Of a DNA stretch of 64,000 bases, positions 46,266-58,400 are shown in pieces; position 1 is the first letter of the stretch; every line of letters starts with the position of its first letter. The DNA comes from Bimuria novae-zelandiae CBS 107.79. Taxonomy: Eukaryota > Ascomycota > Dothideomycetes > Pleosporales > Didymosphaeriaceae. A program made the translations under genes and the position numbers. Location of the stretch: contig ML976680.1 of the NCBI GenBank assembly GCA_010015655.1, forward strand, positions 41,890 to 105,889. Reading direction: 5' to 3'. The notes beneath the pieces are model-generated. The model saw only the letters and a program-made list of their open reading frames with translations. It was not told the DNA's origin and did no database searches.

Positions 46266-46616
46266 AATTGCAATGGAGCTTAATACGAGTAGTAAATTGG
46301 ATTTTGTAGTCTGTAATCTGTCGGCGTTGGGCTAGACGAGGGAGTAGTTGTTCGGTAGTAGCGTGATGAATAATGGAAGCTGACGTGCTTGAAGTAGTGA
46401 TTGTCGAGCGGGGCCATCTTTTAGCGCAACGCCTCGAACTTCACCAGGGCCCGACTCTCTCAAACGCATGTTAGTATCTTTGTAAGTACCTGACGAGTGC
46501 ACATGGTATCATTGAAGGTCATCAAATTCGTGCTGAGTCTTAATATACGTCCATAACCAAGGCGTACTTAGACCAGATAACGAACCGAGAGCTACTCCAA
46601 TCCTTCTTCACCCTCC
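46266..46616. other. Intergenic, tandem spacer
   Basis: About 350 bp upstream of the oxidoreductase and downstream of the next minus-strand gene. It should hold the oxidoreductase promoter. No feature recognised. Confidence 0.45.
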
Positions 46617-48314
46617 TCATCCGAACGACCCCAACAACGCGCCAATATCACTCTGCTTCCCCTGTCTAATCTTCCTCTTTTTACCTCCCTGATCCCTCGT
46701 CAACGAGCCTTCCTCATTCTCTTGCCCGTGTTTCTCAGCCCGGTGAGGTTGCTGCTCAGGGTCCAGTTCGTGTTTTATAAACCACAGCGGATACGCACTA
46801 TATGCGAAACTGCGTTCCTGGCCGTAATGTACAGACAAGATAGCCGAGTCTGATGCTTGATGGGAATTTTGCAGCGGCGATATTCTGCCTGGGGAATACG
46901 ACACATCAATCGAACCTGTCGCTTGATTGTACCGCTCGAGCGGCGCCTGCATGCTACCTGCAAGGTCGTAAAGCAACTTCATCTTGACGTGGCCTGCGAG
47001 AAGGGTCGGTCAGCAGCGGTTCGATGACAACAAGAAAAACGGAGTAGTAAAATTGATTGCGTGAAGAAAGGGCAAGGGAGGTGTGCGTAGAATCGTGGCC
47101 TGACACGCGCGTGGACCTAGGTGAAATACGAAGTGTAGAATTTCCAAGGTTTTGACCGGTCACGGTATTGTGCTCCATACATTCTGCCCGTGGTTTTGAA
47201 GTGACAGTCTGACCCACGGGACAAATATATCTGTTGCAAATGTATACTCGTCTTGTAGCAACACAATACTGGAATGACGACCTTGCTTGAGACGTTCCAA
47301 ACTTACCAGACACATTCTCTCGCGACCATATGGAATCGGGGTCATCATCACAGTCCTTGCCCCTCTTTTGTAACACCGTAAACGGTAATTCGGCGTGTTT
47401 AATCTTGTACACGGCAACTTTCGCAGATTTGGTAGGCACGTAGGGTTCCACAGTGCATAACCGCAGAGCCGGATAGGAGGCTAAGCATTTCAAGACAGCC
47501 TCAAAACTGAGTGAGAAATGATGGATGCCAACCATTCGAAGCCTTGTGAAAGCGCTTTTTTCTTGTACTGCGCGACTCCAATCTCTCATAGATTTATCGT
47601 CAAGATCTTGTGGGAAGTTGCCGTGAGGATGTCGGAGTAAGAGCACGCCGAGATTGGGAAGATTGGTCAGCACCATCAAGTCGCTGATGCGGAGACATAG
47701 GCCTTGCAAATTGAGCATGGATAGATGTGAAAATGGCAGCTGTGAAAGCCATTGCTGAATGGATGGAAGTTCTGCTGCAGCTTGTCCATGACGGGCTGGT
47801 ATGCGAATGAGGTGATGGTGATTGAGCTCTTGTTCGCCAGGGAATGCTTGCTGAAAGAGGGACCAGGCGTTTGCAGTTAGGTTTTGATTCTTCTCCAAAT
47901 GATCATATATCATCTTCGCAAAGTGCCAATCGTACTGTAGGGCGCTGGGCTCGAAATGGTTGATGTTCCAGGCGCAGGAGCGCATTGCCATATCGGACAG
48001 TGATGAGCAACCTCGGCCGCGATGACAATAGTGTGTCGGATCCTGCTTTTTGCCGGTGCATCTATCCGGCCCTTTGATGGAAGCATTATGAAAACAGGTC
48101 AAGGTGCGTGATGCTGTCTAGACTCACAGGCTGAGATCATGGACGTAACTGGCACTTGCGTCTCTTCGTACACCTGCCCGGTCGCTTCATCGTAGCCTCG
48201 AACCATTTGAGTGGAGATGGAAGGAGGAGCTGTCGATGTTGATGTGGGAGATGCCGACTGAAGATGCTGGCGTGACAGACGCGTCACGCGTGCACGTGAA
48301 GACGAGTTCTCCAA
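46617..48314 (-). CDS. Uncharacterised fungal protein with LRR-like stretch
   Basis: Working model: exons 48314-48128, 48071-47307, 47230-47181 and 46982-46617, about 455 aa. Exon 1 (MENSSSRARVTRLSR, low complexity) joins cleanly to exon 2 at ISA-WPDRCTGKK. Exon 2 has a Cys/His-rich start (HYCHRGRGCSSLSDMAMRSC) and then leucine-rich repeat-like text (PFSHLSMLNLQGLCLRISDL, LTNLPNLGVLLL). A short exon reads DIFVPWVRLSLQNHGQN. The last exon ends basic, KKRKIRQGKQSDIGALLGSF. The junctions of exons 3 and 4 are uncertain; other frames and splice choices exist between 46,983 and 47,310. No known domain could be named; an F-box/LRR-like recognition protein is a possibility only. Its start faces DNA ligase I, 138 bp away. 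Confidence 0.65.
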
Positions 48315-48452
48315 TGGATCGAATGAAGTGGTCCGAGCGTCATGACGTGAATGAACAGGTCAACCCAGTAAAGCGTACTGTGTAGTGCCGCCGTGCGTCT
48401 CGAAGATGGCGCCGACACGCCCGCGACTGCATCACATACCAAGATCCCAAAC
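48315..48452. promoter_or_regulatory. Short bidirectional promoter
   Basis: Only 138 bp separate the minus-strand ATG at 48,314 from the probable DNA ligase ATG at 48,453, so both genes must share this region. It includes GACGCGTCACGCGTGC-like sequence just inside exon 1 of the left gene (about 48,275-48,295). MluI-box-like ACGCGT motifs mark G1/S genes in yeast, which would suit a replication ligase; this is inference. Confidence 0.5.
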
Positions 48453-51059
48453 ATGAGCACACCGACGAAGCGTCGCAAGAAGAACGATGGCTCCAAGCAG
48501 CCTGTCCGTAGCTTGGACTATTTCTTCGCGAAGCAGAAGGAAGGTGCGACGAAGGCTACAAAGAAAGCGAACAGCGTAGATGCTACAAATGACGCTGAAG
48601 ACGCGTCGACTCTGACAGACGAGGAGCTCGCACGAAAGCTACAGGCAGAATGGAACGAGCAAGACCGGCAAGCAAGCGCCGAAGTACCAAGCTCTAGCGA
48701 CCTCTACGCAGAACCCGAAAAGCCTACGAAGGCTGCGACGAATGGCGATGCAGGCAACGATACTCGCACGCCTCCCCCACCGCACGCCGAGAAGCCGCCT
48801 GTCGAGCCTCTGACCGTACCGGCACCGAAGCAGAATACCCTTTCGTTACAGTCCGCCGCAGCCGCCGAAGACACCGTTTCTGCAAACATACCATTCGATC
48901 AAAGCCCGCTCGAGTTCGATCCAACGGCTCATATACCTGATTTGCAGAACCATTGGGCAGCAGAAGGAGGACGTGCAACGTATGCATTGCTGACGCGCTG
49001 CTTTGTGCTTGTCAATAGCACCACCAGTCGGATAAAGATCGTAGACACCCTCGTGAATCTATTGCGGACCATTATAGAAGGCGATCCTGAAAGCCTACTG
49101 CCCGCAGTATGGCTGGCTACGAACGCGATATCCCCACCCTACATCGATGTTGAACTGGGACTGGGCGGATCAGCCATCTCCAAGGCCCTGAAGAAGGTCT
49201 GTGGGCTGGATAATGCGGGTCTCAAGACCCTGTACAACAAATATGGCGATGCGGGCGACGTCGCATTCGAGGCAAAGAAGCGGCAGTCGTTCACGTTGCG
49301 GAAACCGAAGCCGCTCACAATACAGAGCGTGTTCGACTCACTCGTCAAGATTGCGAATAGCAAGGGAAATGGAAGTGTAGAGGCAAAACAAAGAATCGTT
49401 GAGCGGCTCGTTCAAGATGCTAGAGGTGCTGAAGAGAGTCGTTACATCGTGAGGACATTGGTACAACACCTGAGAATTGGGGCGGTGAAGACGACTATGC
49501 TCATCGCTCTGTCGCGCGCTTTTATGTTATCGAAGCCACCAAACGGCGAATTCGAGACGCGAGACCGAACAGCATTGCAGAAGCTGAAGAAGGAAGAACT
49601 AGCGGAGATCTACTCAAAGAACGAAGAAGTTGTGAAGGCCTGCTTCGCCCGCCGTCCGAATTACAACGATTTGATCCCCTCGCTTCTCGAAATCGGTGTC
49701 TGCGACGAACTACTCGTACGATGCGGACTGGCGCTACATATCCCTCTTCGGCCTATGTTGGGGAGCATAACGCGGGATATGGGCGAGATGCTCACCAAGC
49801 TACAAGGTCGAGACTTCAGCTGCGAGTACAAGTATGACGGACAGAGGGCACAAGTACATTGTGATGAGAATGGCAAGGTGACGATCTTCTCGCGTCATCT
49901 AGAAGTCATGACGGACAAGTATCCGGATCTGGTGGCTTTGGTGCCTAAGATACGTGGAGAAGGCGTATCTAGCTTCATCCTAGAGGGTGAAGTCGTAGCC
50001 ATCGACCGGGAGTCTGGTGAGCTTAAAACGTTTCAGACGCTGTCAAATCGAGCGCGGAAAGACGTCGTCATTGGCAGTGTCACTATCGACGTGTGTCTCT
50101 TCTCGTTCGATCTCATGTATCTGAATGGCGAAGAATTGCTTGGTCGCCCTTTTCGCGAACGAAGGAATTTACTTCGGAGCCTCTTTGTCGAGATACCGCA
50201 CCACTTCACATGGGTTAAAAGCCTGGACGCCACATCTTCTGATGGGGAAGTCGTCCAAGCCTTCTTTAAAAGCGCGCTTGACATAAAATGCGAAGGCATC
50301 ATGGTCAAAGTCCTCGACAACCTACCCCATCCGGACCTCCAAGCCGACATCGACACTCCCGCTGAGCTCACTCCCGCGCCGCCAACTCCTAAGAAGAAGG
50401 GCCGTCCCAAGTCGAAGGCGACCAAACCGACAAATACCACTGACACCACGGCTGACGAAGCTCCCAAAGCCTCCGGCCGCCGCAAAGCCCTCCTCTCAAC
50501 CTACGAGCCCGACAAGCGCCTCGACTCTTGGCTGAAAGTGAAGAAAGACTACAATACCACCTCAGAAACCCTCGACCTAATCCCCGTCGCGGGCTTCCAC
50601 GGCTCAGGCCGCAAAGCCGCCTGGTGGTCCCCCATCCTACTCGCCATCCGCAATGCCGAAACCGGCCAGCTCGAAGCAGTCACAAAGTGCATGTCCGGCT
50701 TCACTGACGCCTTCTACAAAGCCAACCGCACAAAATACGACAAGGACGATCCGGAGAACGTAAACGTGCTCGCAGGAAAGCCAAGCTACGTCGAGTACAA
50801 CGGCGGCGCGGGGACGCCCGACATGTGGTTCGAGCCGCAGGAGGTGTGGGAGGTGGCGTTTGCCGACTTGACGCTGAGCCCGACGTACACGGCGGCTATC
50901 GGGCTGGTGAGTGATGAGCGGGGCCTGAGTACAAGGTTTCCGCGCTTCGTGAAGGTGAGGGATGATAAGGGTATTGATGAGGCTACCGAGGCGAATGAGT
51001 TGGCGGATTTGTATAGGAAGCAGGAGGCGAGGGCACCCAAGGAAAACAAAAGCAGTTGA
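48453..51059 (+). CDS. cdc9: ATP-dependent DNA ligase I (Cdc9)
   Basis: One exon, 868 aa from ATG 48,453. The in-frame ATG at 48,393 would add 20 residues that are acidic and not mitochondrial-like. DNA ligase I joins Okazaki fragments and seals repair nicks in the nucleus. Near the N-terminus, SLDYFFAK resembles a PCNA-interacting motif, after a basic stretch KRRKK. The DNA-binding domain follows (about 160-400). The adenylation motif I is EYKYDGQRAQVH with the nucleophile Lys at about 460. Motif III-like FILEGEVVAID, motif IIIa SFDLMYLNGE, motif IV EGIMVK and motif V SWLKVKKDY are present. An insertion of about 45 low-complexity residues (PTPKKKGRPKSKATKP) lies between IV and V. The OB-fold region ends with FADLTLSPTYTAA and LSTRFPRFVKVRDDKG. 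All catalytic motifs are intact, so it should be functional. Confidence 0.96.
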   Translation: MSTPTKRRKKNDGSKQPVRSLDYFFAKQKEGATKATKKANSVDATNDAEDASTLTDEELARKLQAEWNEQDRQASAEVPSSSDLYAEPEKPTKAATNGDAGNDTRTPPPPHAEKPPVEPLTVPAPKQNTLSLQSAAAAEDTVSANIPFDQSPLEFDPTAHIPDLQNHWAAEGGRATYALLTRCFVLVNSTTSRIKIVDTLVNLLRTIIEGDPESLLPAVWLATNAISPPYIDVELGLGGSAISKALKKVCGLDNAGLKTLYNKYGDAGDVAFEAKKRQSFTLRKPKPLTIQSVFDSLVKIANSKGNGSVEAKQRIVERLVQDARGAEESRYIVRTLVQHLRIGAVKTTMLIALSRAFMLSKPPNGEFETRDRTALQKLKKEELAEIYSKNEEVVKACFARRPNYNDLIPSLLEIGVCDELLVRCGLALHIPLRPMLGSITRDMGEMLTKLQGRDFSCEYKYDGQRAQVHCDENGKVTIFSRHLEVMTDKYPDLVALVPKIRGEGVSSFILEGEVVAIDRESGELKTFQTLSNRARKDVVIGSVTIDVCLFSFDLMYLNGEELLGRPFRERRNLLRSLFVEIPHHFTWVKSLDATSSDGEVVQAFFKSALDIKCEGIMVKVLDNLPHPDLQADIDTPAELTPAPPTPKKKGRPKSKATKPTNTTDTTADEAPKASGRRKALLSTYEPDKRLDSWLKVKKDYNTTSETLDLIPVAGFHGSGRKAAWWSPILLAIRNAETGQLEAVTKCMSGFTDAFYKANRTKYDKDDPENVNVLAGKPSYVEYNGGAGTPDMWFEPQEVWEVAFADLTLSPTYTAAIGLVSDERGLSTRFPRFVKVRDDKGIDEATEANELADLYRKQEARAPKENKSS

Positions 51060-51705
51060 GGCTGATGAAGCCGAGGAGTGATTAGATACACAAGTCATTC
51101 ATGGCGCATACTCATGTGCTGCCTACTTAGCGTCAAAATCAGTAATCGTGTCTGCCCAAGTGGCTGGGTGTCCATGTGATCCCATGGTAGCCCTGGAGCT
51201 GGGTTGCGTCAGGCACGGGCAGGTGCAACCCTGAACCGTGGTCGCACCTGCCTCCAGCCAGGGCGTGCACATCGCGTACCCACAACCAGCAACAGAAAAG
51301 CGAAAAACGTGAGTCACGGCACACACATGCGATAAAATGGACGCATGAGAGACAAAAGCATAGCATGCAGAACTTGTTGATTTGACTATCGAGAAGGCTG
51401 GCCCCCACGGGGCAGGCGGCTGCTCTACACAAGCCCGCCATTTTCATACCAGATAGTCATGTTCCGTATGAAAAGCCATGACACGAGAGAAATACGCGAC
51501 CTTCCTCCATCGCATTCCCGAAAAGCTGTCATGAGGAAACAGTCGTAAAAAGTGGGTATCTACCGAAGCTGCGCCGCATGATCAGCCCCGCGGCTAGCTG
51601 TGCCTCCAGCCTTGTGATCGGCCGCCGATGAAGAATGTTATCGAGGCACGAGGCCTGCAACGGCGACGTGACGGCGGGAGTGCGGAGCGCTCCGGCAGGG
51701 GCAGC
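51060..51705. other. Convergent intergenic region
   Basis: 646 bp between the DNA ligase and eIF1 stops. No gene supported. It should contain two 3' UTRs. Confidence 0.45.
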
Positions 51706-52132
51706 TTAGAAGCCGTGGACCTTTATGGTTTTGCCGTCCAGGCCCAGTCCCTCCTTCTTGTCGGTGAGGAACTCCTGGACATCCTTGCGCTGGTCGCCCT
51801 GGAGCTGGATCACCTCGCCCATCTCCGAATCGGCGACGACGGTGCCATTGCAGGCGAACTTCTTCTTGATCACCTTGAGGATCTTCTTCTGGTCGAATTT
51901 CTTGGGTAGGCCTTGGACCGTAGTCAACGTCTTACGACCATTGCGCTCTGTGATAAGGATGTTAGCGGGCTGCGATAGGCGTGCAGAGGGTGCGCTGCAG
52001 AGCAGGCAGTGAGTACTTACGCTGGATACGGATGTGGATGTAATTTTGACTGGTTGTCTTGACGTCGCCGACTGAGTCTTCGGCCTCCGCGAACGGGTCG
52101 AAGGACTTGAGGTTCTGAATGTCCGTGGTCAT
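51706..52132 (-). CDS. sui1: Translation initiation factor eIF1 (SUI1)
   Basis: Exon 1 is 52132-52021 and exon 2 is 51947-51706, with a 73-bp intron (GTAAGT...CACAG), giving 117 aa. eIF1 binds the 40S subunit and enforces AUG selection. The N-terminus MTTDIQNLKSFDPFAEAEDS is followed by the SUI1 fold: YIHIRIQQRNGRKTLTTVQG (the QRNGRK motif spans the splice site), KKFDQKKILKVIKKKFACNG, then EMGEVIQLQGDQRKDVQEFL and the end KTIKVHGF. The usual length is 108-118 aa. In many species SUI1 starts in a poor context to autoregulate; here the sequence before the ATG (rc of CATGAATCTGG) is CCAGATTCATG, with C at -1 and T at -3, also suboptimal. An in-frame upstream ATG at 52,294 would add 54 residues and is unlikely. 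Confidence 0.96.
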
Positions 52133-52663
52133 GAATCTGGTTGACGAGTCCTCTGCTGAAGCGCGGGTAGAGTGGAGAGTTCTGTGGGGTCTGGGGCGCT
52201 GTGGTGTTGTGGCGGGCGGGCTGAAGGTGCGGAGTGGTGAAGAGTAGGTAGGGCTTAAGAAGGCAGGAGGGGTTACGGGCTGTGTCAACGCCACCTAAAT
52301 GCCAAGATTTTGGTCCGTGCGCGATCCTGCCATCGTGCCTGTTTGGCTCGGCCACATCCTTTCCAATCTTTCTGTTTCCCACATTTTCTTTTACTTTCGA
52401 GCGTTCAAGTCTACAACTGTTTGCTCTCGCTTATATTTTCACACGGCCCTGTGGTGATTGTAAAAGCTTGTCGAGTCCATAGCACTACAGGCTCTGACAA
52501 TGCGCGATTTATTAGTTCTTTCCCCTTCCGGATTAAGGACACCGATGCGACAGCTTGATGCGGCATCTCAATAGAGGAGCGCCTCTGTCTCTTCTTGCGC
52601 TCGTACACTTTGATCTTGTTTAGTCAATCGGAGCTCTGAGGAACAAAGAACTCGATGAGCCTG
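52133..52663. promoter_or_regulatory. sui1 promoter region
   Basis: About 530 bp upstream of sui1 with no other gene. Contains pyrimidine-rich tracts on the minus strand near the start codon. Confidence 0.45.
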
Positions 52664-53830
52664 ATGGACGCCACTGTGGAGCAACTTGAGCAGCCGCTTT
52701 CCAGCATGTACATATAAGCCTCTACAGGGCGAGGCGGATGAACTGCGGATCTTGGTCCTTGAGCCATTCTGGATTCATGAAACTTCACAGCAGATTTCAT
52801 TTCATGTTATGTTCTTCGATGAAGATAGCTCAGGCGCTTTCGAACCGCTATCGTCTACCTAGGGAGACGCCAATCTATTCTAACCAGTTTCGGTTGCTAA
52901 TATGCACCAGCTATATATCGCACGGAAACTTGACCAAGTGCTATGGGTTTAACATCAAAAAAAGGCTTGAAAAGGGACCGCCTTGAGCGGATGCATTGTG
53001 CATCAATCAAGTCTGACGGTAAGGGGAAACCTCTTGTGCATAACACCTTTCAATCAGCCAGAACAGTACTCGCTTGACTTGGTGGAGGTAGGAAGATCCA
53101 AAAGAGATTCAGTAATAAGAACTACACCTGGATTTCCTTCCACGAGTGTTGACGCAGTGAGGGAACTCAGTTGTGCGTATACGCAATGAACAGGCTAAAA
53201 GAGATAAATCACAACACCGAGGCAAGACAAATCTAGAGGCCTTTCTCCGACTTCTCTCGCATTATCAATGTTTCAAACTCAGGGATCAGAATTTCACTGT
53301 ACAACATGGCAACCGACGTCAAACGCTAACAACCGCTCACTTCTACCGACGAACATTACCTGCCACCGATATCAATTCGAATCGACTATTCTTTTAGTGT
53401 CGAAGAGACTTATTGTCGCTTTGCCTCAGCTTGCGCCCAAGCTCACGAGACGGGCTACTTGTTGCAGGCCGCGGTCGAGCCCTGCAATTCTGCCAATCCA
53501 ACGCAATGGCCATCCTGTGTGCGGGGGGAGGGGTGCTCGCCCGACCATTATTGATGGTAATCGTATTCACTACAGATCCCTGATTGGCGACCAACACCGA
53601 TCACAAGGAAGCAATGGTTCCCAAAAAACAGGCATTCGCATAGGCCACATCGGACCCAACGTCGCTACACATGTACCTTACACAATATGGACATGTTCCT
53701 CCGCGCAGTCACGAGCTTCTACTATACAAAAAGCGGCGTCTGCTACGTTCCTGTGTCTCCAAATCGGGTGTTTGCGCCAGAACACTAGAATTACCACTAG
53801 AGCGCAATGCTGACCTGACTGACACGCTCG
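52664..53830 (+). pseudogene. HET-domain (heterokaryon incompatibility) gene, decayed
   Basis: Fragments of one HET protein in order, with breaks. Segment 1 starts MDATVEQLEQPLSSM (52,664), shifts frame near 52,711, and continues YKPLQGEADELRILVLEP (family: Y-PL---IRLL-L-P). It then reads FEPLSST-stop-GDAN where the HET signature is (F/Y)EALSYTWGD; the TAG at 52,860-52,862 replaces a Trp codon by one G-to-A change. VANMHQLYIARKLDQVLWV follows (I-V-----I--NL--AL). Segment 2, near 53,380-53,610, reads DYSFSVEETYCRFASACAQA, ETGYLLQAAVEP, NPTQWPSC and then PDWRPTP in another frame, like the downstream HET region ending in WVPDW. The breaks suggest inactivation, partly of RIP type. HET proteins trigger programmed cell death after non-self fusion. 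Confidence 0.62.
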
Positions 53831-54620
53831 AAAATCACCTGTCGAAATATGATATCGGGGGAAACGCCTCCCATAGAGACCGGAGCTTGGAAGCGAGCTT
53901 CGCACCTCTGTGACTATATCTCACAAACCATGCAAGAGAAGATCTGGTTTCGAGCGTGTGACCCCGGCCGTGCCGTCTTATTCTGAGGTATCACCAGCAG
54001 TAGCGTTCAGTCGCGTAATCAGCTGCTTGTTGATGCCAATATGGCGTTGGAGACCGAAATCATTGCTACCATCCCCGCTATAATTCTAGGACGCATGTCC
54101 GTCGATGAGAAGCTACGGAAACCTTGCTTCACACCATATTCGTTTCAGGTGGTAGGGGTGCATCGCTTTCGTTTCCGATACCAATTAAAACCGAGCTCAA
54201 TGACGAACGATAGAACCGTATGCAGCTATCAGGGTTCACGACGATAAAGTAGGTTTTACTGTCTGAGTTCGGCACCACTTTACGACACAGTGTGCTTTCG
54301 GGTCGAAGGATACGTTATGTCGTTGCATCGGAACCGGCGTCTGCCAGAACATGCATTATGTGATCACCAGAGGAAACACCATGCACTTATCTACCTCTCG
54401 TTTTGAAGAGAATGTGCAAGGCTTATATGGTCCCGAGGGGGGACGGACGAACTTTTCACACAAGATGTGCCGCGGATACTCCGCGGCACCTCTCGCGCGA
54501 TGCCGAGCTCTACAGGCGCAACAGCAGATTGAGATCCACAGACGGATCCCTTTACGATCGACCATTTCCAGAGGCTCAAATACTCAGGGACGCCGATAGA
54601 GATTAGACCGGAAGAGTAGT
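53831..54620. other. Pseudogene tail / intergenic, no gene supported
   Basis: Could include the remains of the C-terminal half of the HET gene, but I cannot align any frame. It contains a perfect hairpin at 54,467-54,489 and grades into AT-rich repeat sequence at about 54,620. Confidence 0.4.
54467..54489. repeat. Perfect 10-bp hairpin (GTGCCGCGGA/TCCGCGGCAC)
   Basis: GTGCCGCGGA, loop TAC, TCCGCGGCAC: ten paired bases with a three-base loop in a region without a gene. It contains two SacII-type CCGCGG palindromes. No T-run follows, so it is not a typical terminator. Confidence 0.6.
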
Positions 54621-55477
54621 AGAAAGAATTTAGTAATAGAATTAGAGGTAAATAGCGCGTCCCTAACGCGTTAGTTAAGTTAAGCTCGAACTAAAATACT
54701 AAAAGTAGCTAAATTAGGGAGCACTAATAAGTGAAATAAAAATAATAAAAATAATAAAACTAATATAAATTTCTTTATAGGAATTGAAACTAAGGCCCCT
54801 AGAGTACCTTAAATAAAGTAAATGTAATTAATACTTAATATAATAATTAGAGGGAAAAATAGCTGGGGTGATAATAAAAATTTAACTACTAAATAGGTAC
54901 TAGTAGTTATACTAGCTATAATAAAAGATTTAAAGCCTAATAATATAGAACTTAAATTAGTAGTAGTAGAATTAATAATAGAGCTATTATACGTAAAAGC
55001 CTATTTAGTAGAAACTAAAGCGTGAGCAGAGACGCTATCTAGTAATCTAAAGATATAGCTATTTAGGATACAGGTGGCATTTAATAGCTTACCTATGTAC
55101 GTCGATATTACACGCACACCCCTAGATAGCTAACTAAGTAACTTACGAGCTATCTCTAGTACCACGACACTATTAGTAATAATGGACACTATATACTGCA
55201 CGATAGTCACATTTAAAGTTAAGGAAGGGGACAAGCCTAAGGCGTAATTAGGCGCTGTTAAATAGGTAATTAAAAAGCAGATCCGCAAGATAGAGGGATA
55301 AGAAATATAGTTATACGTAGTAGTAATAAGGGACCTAATAAATACTTACTAAATTAGAATTAAATGCAGGGATAAAACTAAACTTTAAAAAGTAAAAGAA
55401 GTAGCTTAGAAAATAATAGTAAGAGGGGTTTATATACTACGTAACTAACTCTACTTAGTTACAATAAATAATATAAT

Positions 55478-58400
55478 GGGCTACGCCCAGTTGTTGCCTT
55501 AGATCCTTAACCCTTGGTTATGCAAACCCTAGATATATAAGTTTAATACCTAAAGCTTAACTTTAGACTCTTTATTAAATTTATAAGTATTCCTTTAGCA
55601 CCTTTAGCTCCTTAAGTACCTAGCCTTTTATATTAAATTTAATTACTTCTACTCGTCGCGGGATAAGTAGATTTTAAATATAACTATAAACTAAAGCTAC
55701 AAAGTAGCACATAAAGTTAAAAAAACTTATATAAATAGATACTATAAAGGCGACGCCTAGACCTATAAGAAGATAGAACCCTTCCTAGTAAGTAATTAAA
55801 AAGAAGTCTTAATAGATATTTAACGCTAGCAAGACTATCTTTACTAAATAAAAAAGGTATAAAAATAAGAATAAAACATTTTACTAAAGGTCTACGTCTT
55901 AGCACGAATAATTATGCGTAGTAAGCTATTAGCTTATAAAAAAGTAATAGTTAGGGAAATAACAGGATAGCCTCCTTATTTAGAACTAAACTCTAGGTAT
56001 TAGGAGTTAGTAAGAATAAAATATAGTAATTTTTAAGTAAAATTAAAGCACTCGTTAACCTCTAGAATACTTTTTAGACTTTACTATAAAAAGTAAAAGG
56101 ACTAACTAAAGAAATAGTAAGAGAGTGCTAAAAATCCCTAATAAAATAATAATACTCCTAAATAATAAGAGGTACAAATTAGCTATTAGAAGTAGACTAA
56201 TAAATAGAGCTACTAAGGAGATTAATAGGAGAGCTTGTCTTAAACTAAGAAAAAAGCTACTATTCTAAAATCCCTAACCTAGTCTACTTTAATAGCAAAT
56301 AACAGGATTACTATTACTTTAGAATAGTAATATAATATAAGCTCTTAGAGGATAGGGACTGCCTTAGAAATATACCTAAATATATTATTAGTTAATTAAT
56401 AGGACGTGCAATAATAGTAGGAAGTATATACTTAAACTACTACCTAGGATATACTAAAGCTAACCTCTAAAAGCTACTAAACTATAACTTTTATAATTAC
56501 TTAAAAAAATCGCGCGTAACTGCTTACTTATAATATAATAAGGAAACTAGAAGCTTTATAACTTTAATTTTAACTTTAATAACTATACTATAGAAGCTAA
56601 GGAGCATAGTTAGAAAATTTTAAAATATTTATATCTTTAAAGCCTTTATAAAGACTTATAGGACTAAATAGTTATAATAAATATAAATAATAATTAGGAC
56701 CTGCAAGGGGTCTAAAAAAAGTTAATAAGATTAAAGAAAACCTCTTCTAAAATATATTATAGCTATTAAAGTTTTCTACTAAGAACGGGGCGCTAGACAA
56801 GATAGATTAAGAACCTACCTAAGCTAACCTTAGAAGGATATCTAGCTAACGAAGTTAAGATAGAAGACACTAAGTAATAAATAGAGCTATAGGACATAGG
56901 TCTAGTAATACCTAAAAATAAGCCACGTAAGGTGTCACGCAAGGTAATAGAAACCCGTAAAAAGAATAGTTCCTATTTTTATTATAGAGATATAGGACAC
57001 CGCGTAAAGTAGTATAAACTTTTACTTATAATAAAGCTAGCACAAGTTCGCGCTACTATACTTATTACTAAAAAATCTTTTAATAAAAAGTTTAATATAG
57101 ATATTAATAATTTAGAAAACTAGATCCTCCTAGTAATAGTCGCTCTAGCAGGCGAAAGTAGAAAAAGGGAAAAAAATAAGTTTTAATAACTTTTAAAGGC
57201 TATAGTTAGACTTAATACTAGTAATAGTATACTTACTTATTAATAATATTACATTTACATTAATAATAATTAATTTAGGTTATTTAACCTTTAAATTTAT
57301 ATTAGAAAAACTTATAACAAAAGCCTACCTACAGCGTAAGAACCTACCCTATTTATAAAAGATTATTAGTATTAGAGGCATGCGACTCTTCGTACGCAAA
57401 ATAGTCTAACTAGAAGTAGATATTAATAGCTATATAAAACTAATATAGCTATACGTCTTACCTAACAACAGGTCGTACAATCTAATTCTTAGCCTAATCT
57501 AAATAAAGAAGAATAGGGTTAAACTAGCCCTAGCAAAGAAATTAATCTAGATTAAAAGTTTAGGCACCTATATCTAGAACTAAAAATGTAAGAAACTATT
57601 AATAAAGCTCTAAAAGGTATTAGTTATAGCCTTTATAGCCCTAGATTAGCGTAAGTAACGCCTAGGAAACAAGACTAAGGTGTTTTTTATATTAATATAA
57701 AATATATAAAAGGCGTTAATCCATAAACTACAGGTAAACCTATAAAAGTTACTACTTAAAGCTTTTAAGAACTTATAGCGTATCTTTTATAAGAAATAAG
57801 CTGACAAGCTCCCTCCGCACTAAGGACCTAGAGTAGATCTTTTTATCCTTCTTAGGGAAAAAGATAGCGAGACCCTAGAGATTCCTTATAGTCCTCTATT
57901 TAATATGTCTCGTAAAGAGTTACTCGCCCTTTAAAAAAGAGTTTATTAAATACTTAAATAAATATTTTATTTAAGCAAGTAAGTCCAGCGTCGCTACTTT
58001 AGTATTATTTAAAAAAAAATCTAGCGGAGGAGTACGCTTTTACGTTAATTATTAAGTCTTAAATACTGTTTTAAAAAAAGACTAATATTTATTACTATTA
58101 ATAAGTAAGACCCTTTAGCTCCTCGTGAAGCTAAATAGTTTAGTAAACTTAATATAATATAAGCCTCTTATAAGCTTAAATAGTAAAAGGTAACGAATAA
58201 AAGATAGCTTTTAGAACTTAATTTAGCTTTTATAAGTAGCTAGTAGTTCCTTTTAGCCTAGCTAACGCGCTAAGAATATTTTAGTAGTATATTAATTAGG
58301 TGCTAACGGAGTACCTTAATAATTACTACTTAATATATATAGATAATATTCTTATCTTCTCCAGTAGTAGCTAGAAAGACTACTAAGAGAAAGTACGTAC

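Noticed and set aside
53268..53813. 181-codon plus-strand frame
   Set aside because: The HET-like residues are in a different frame of the same segment, so this frame is a shadow.
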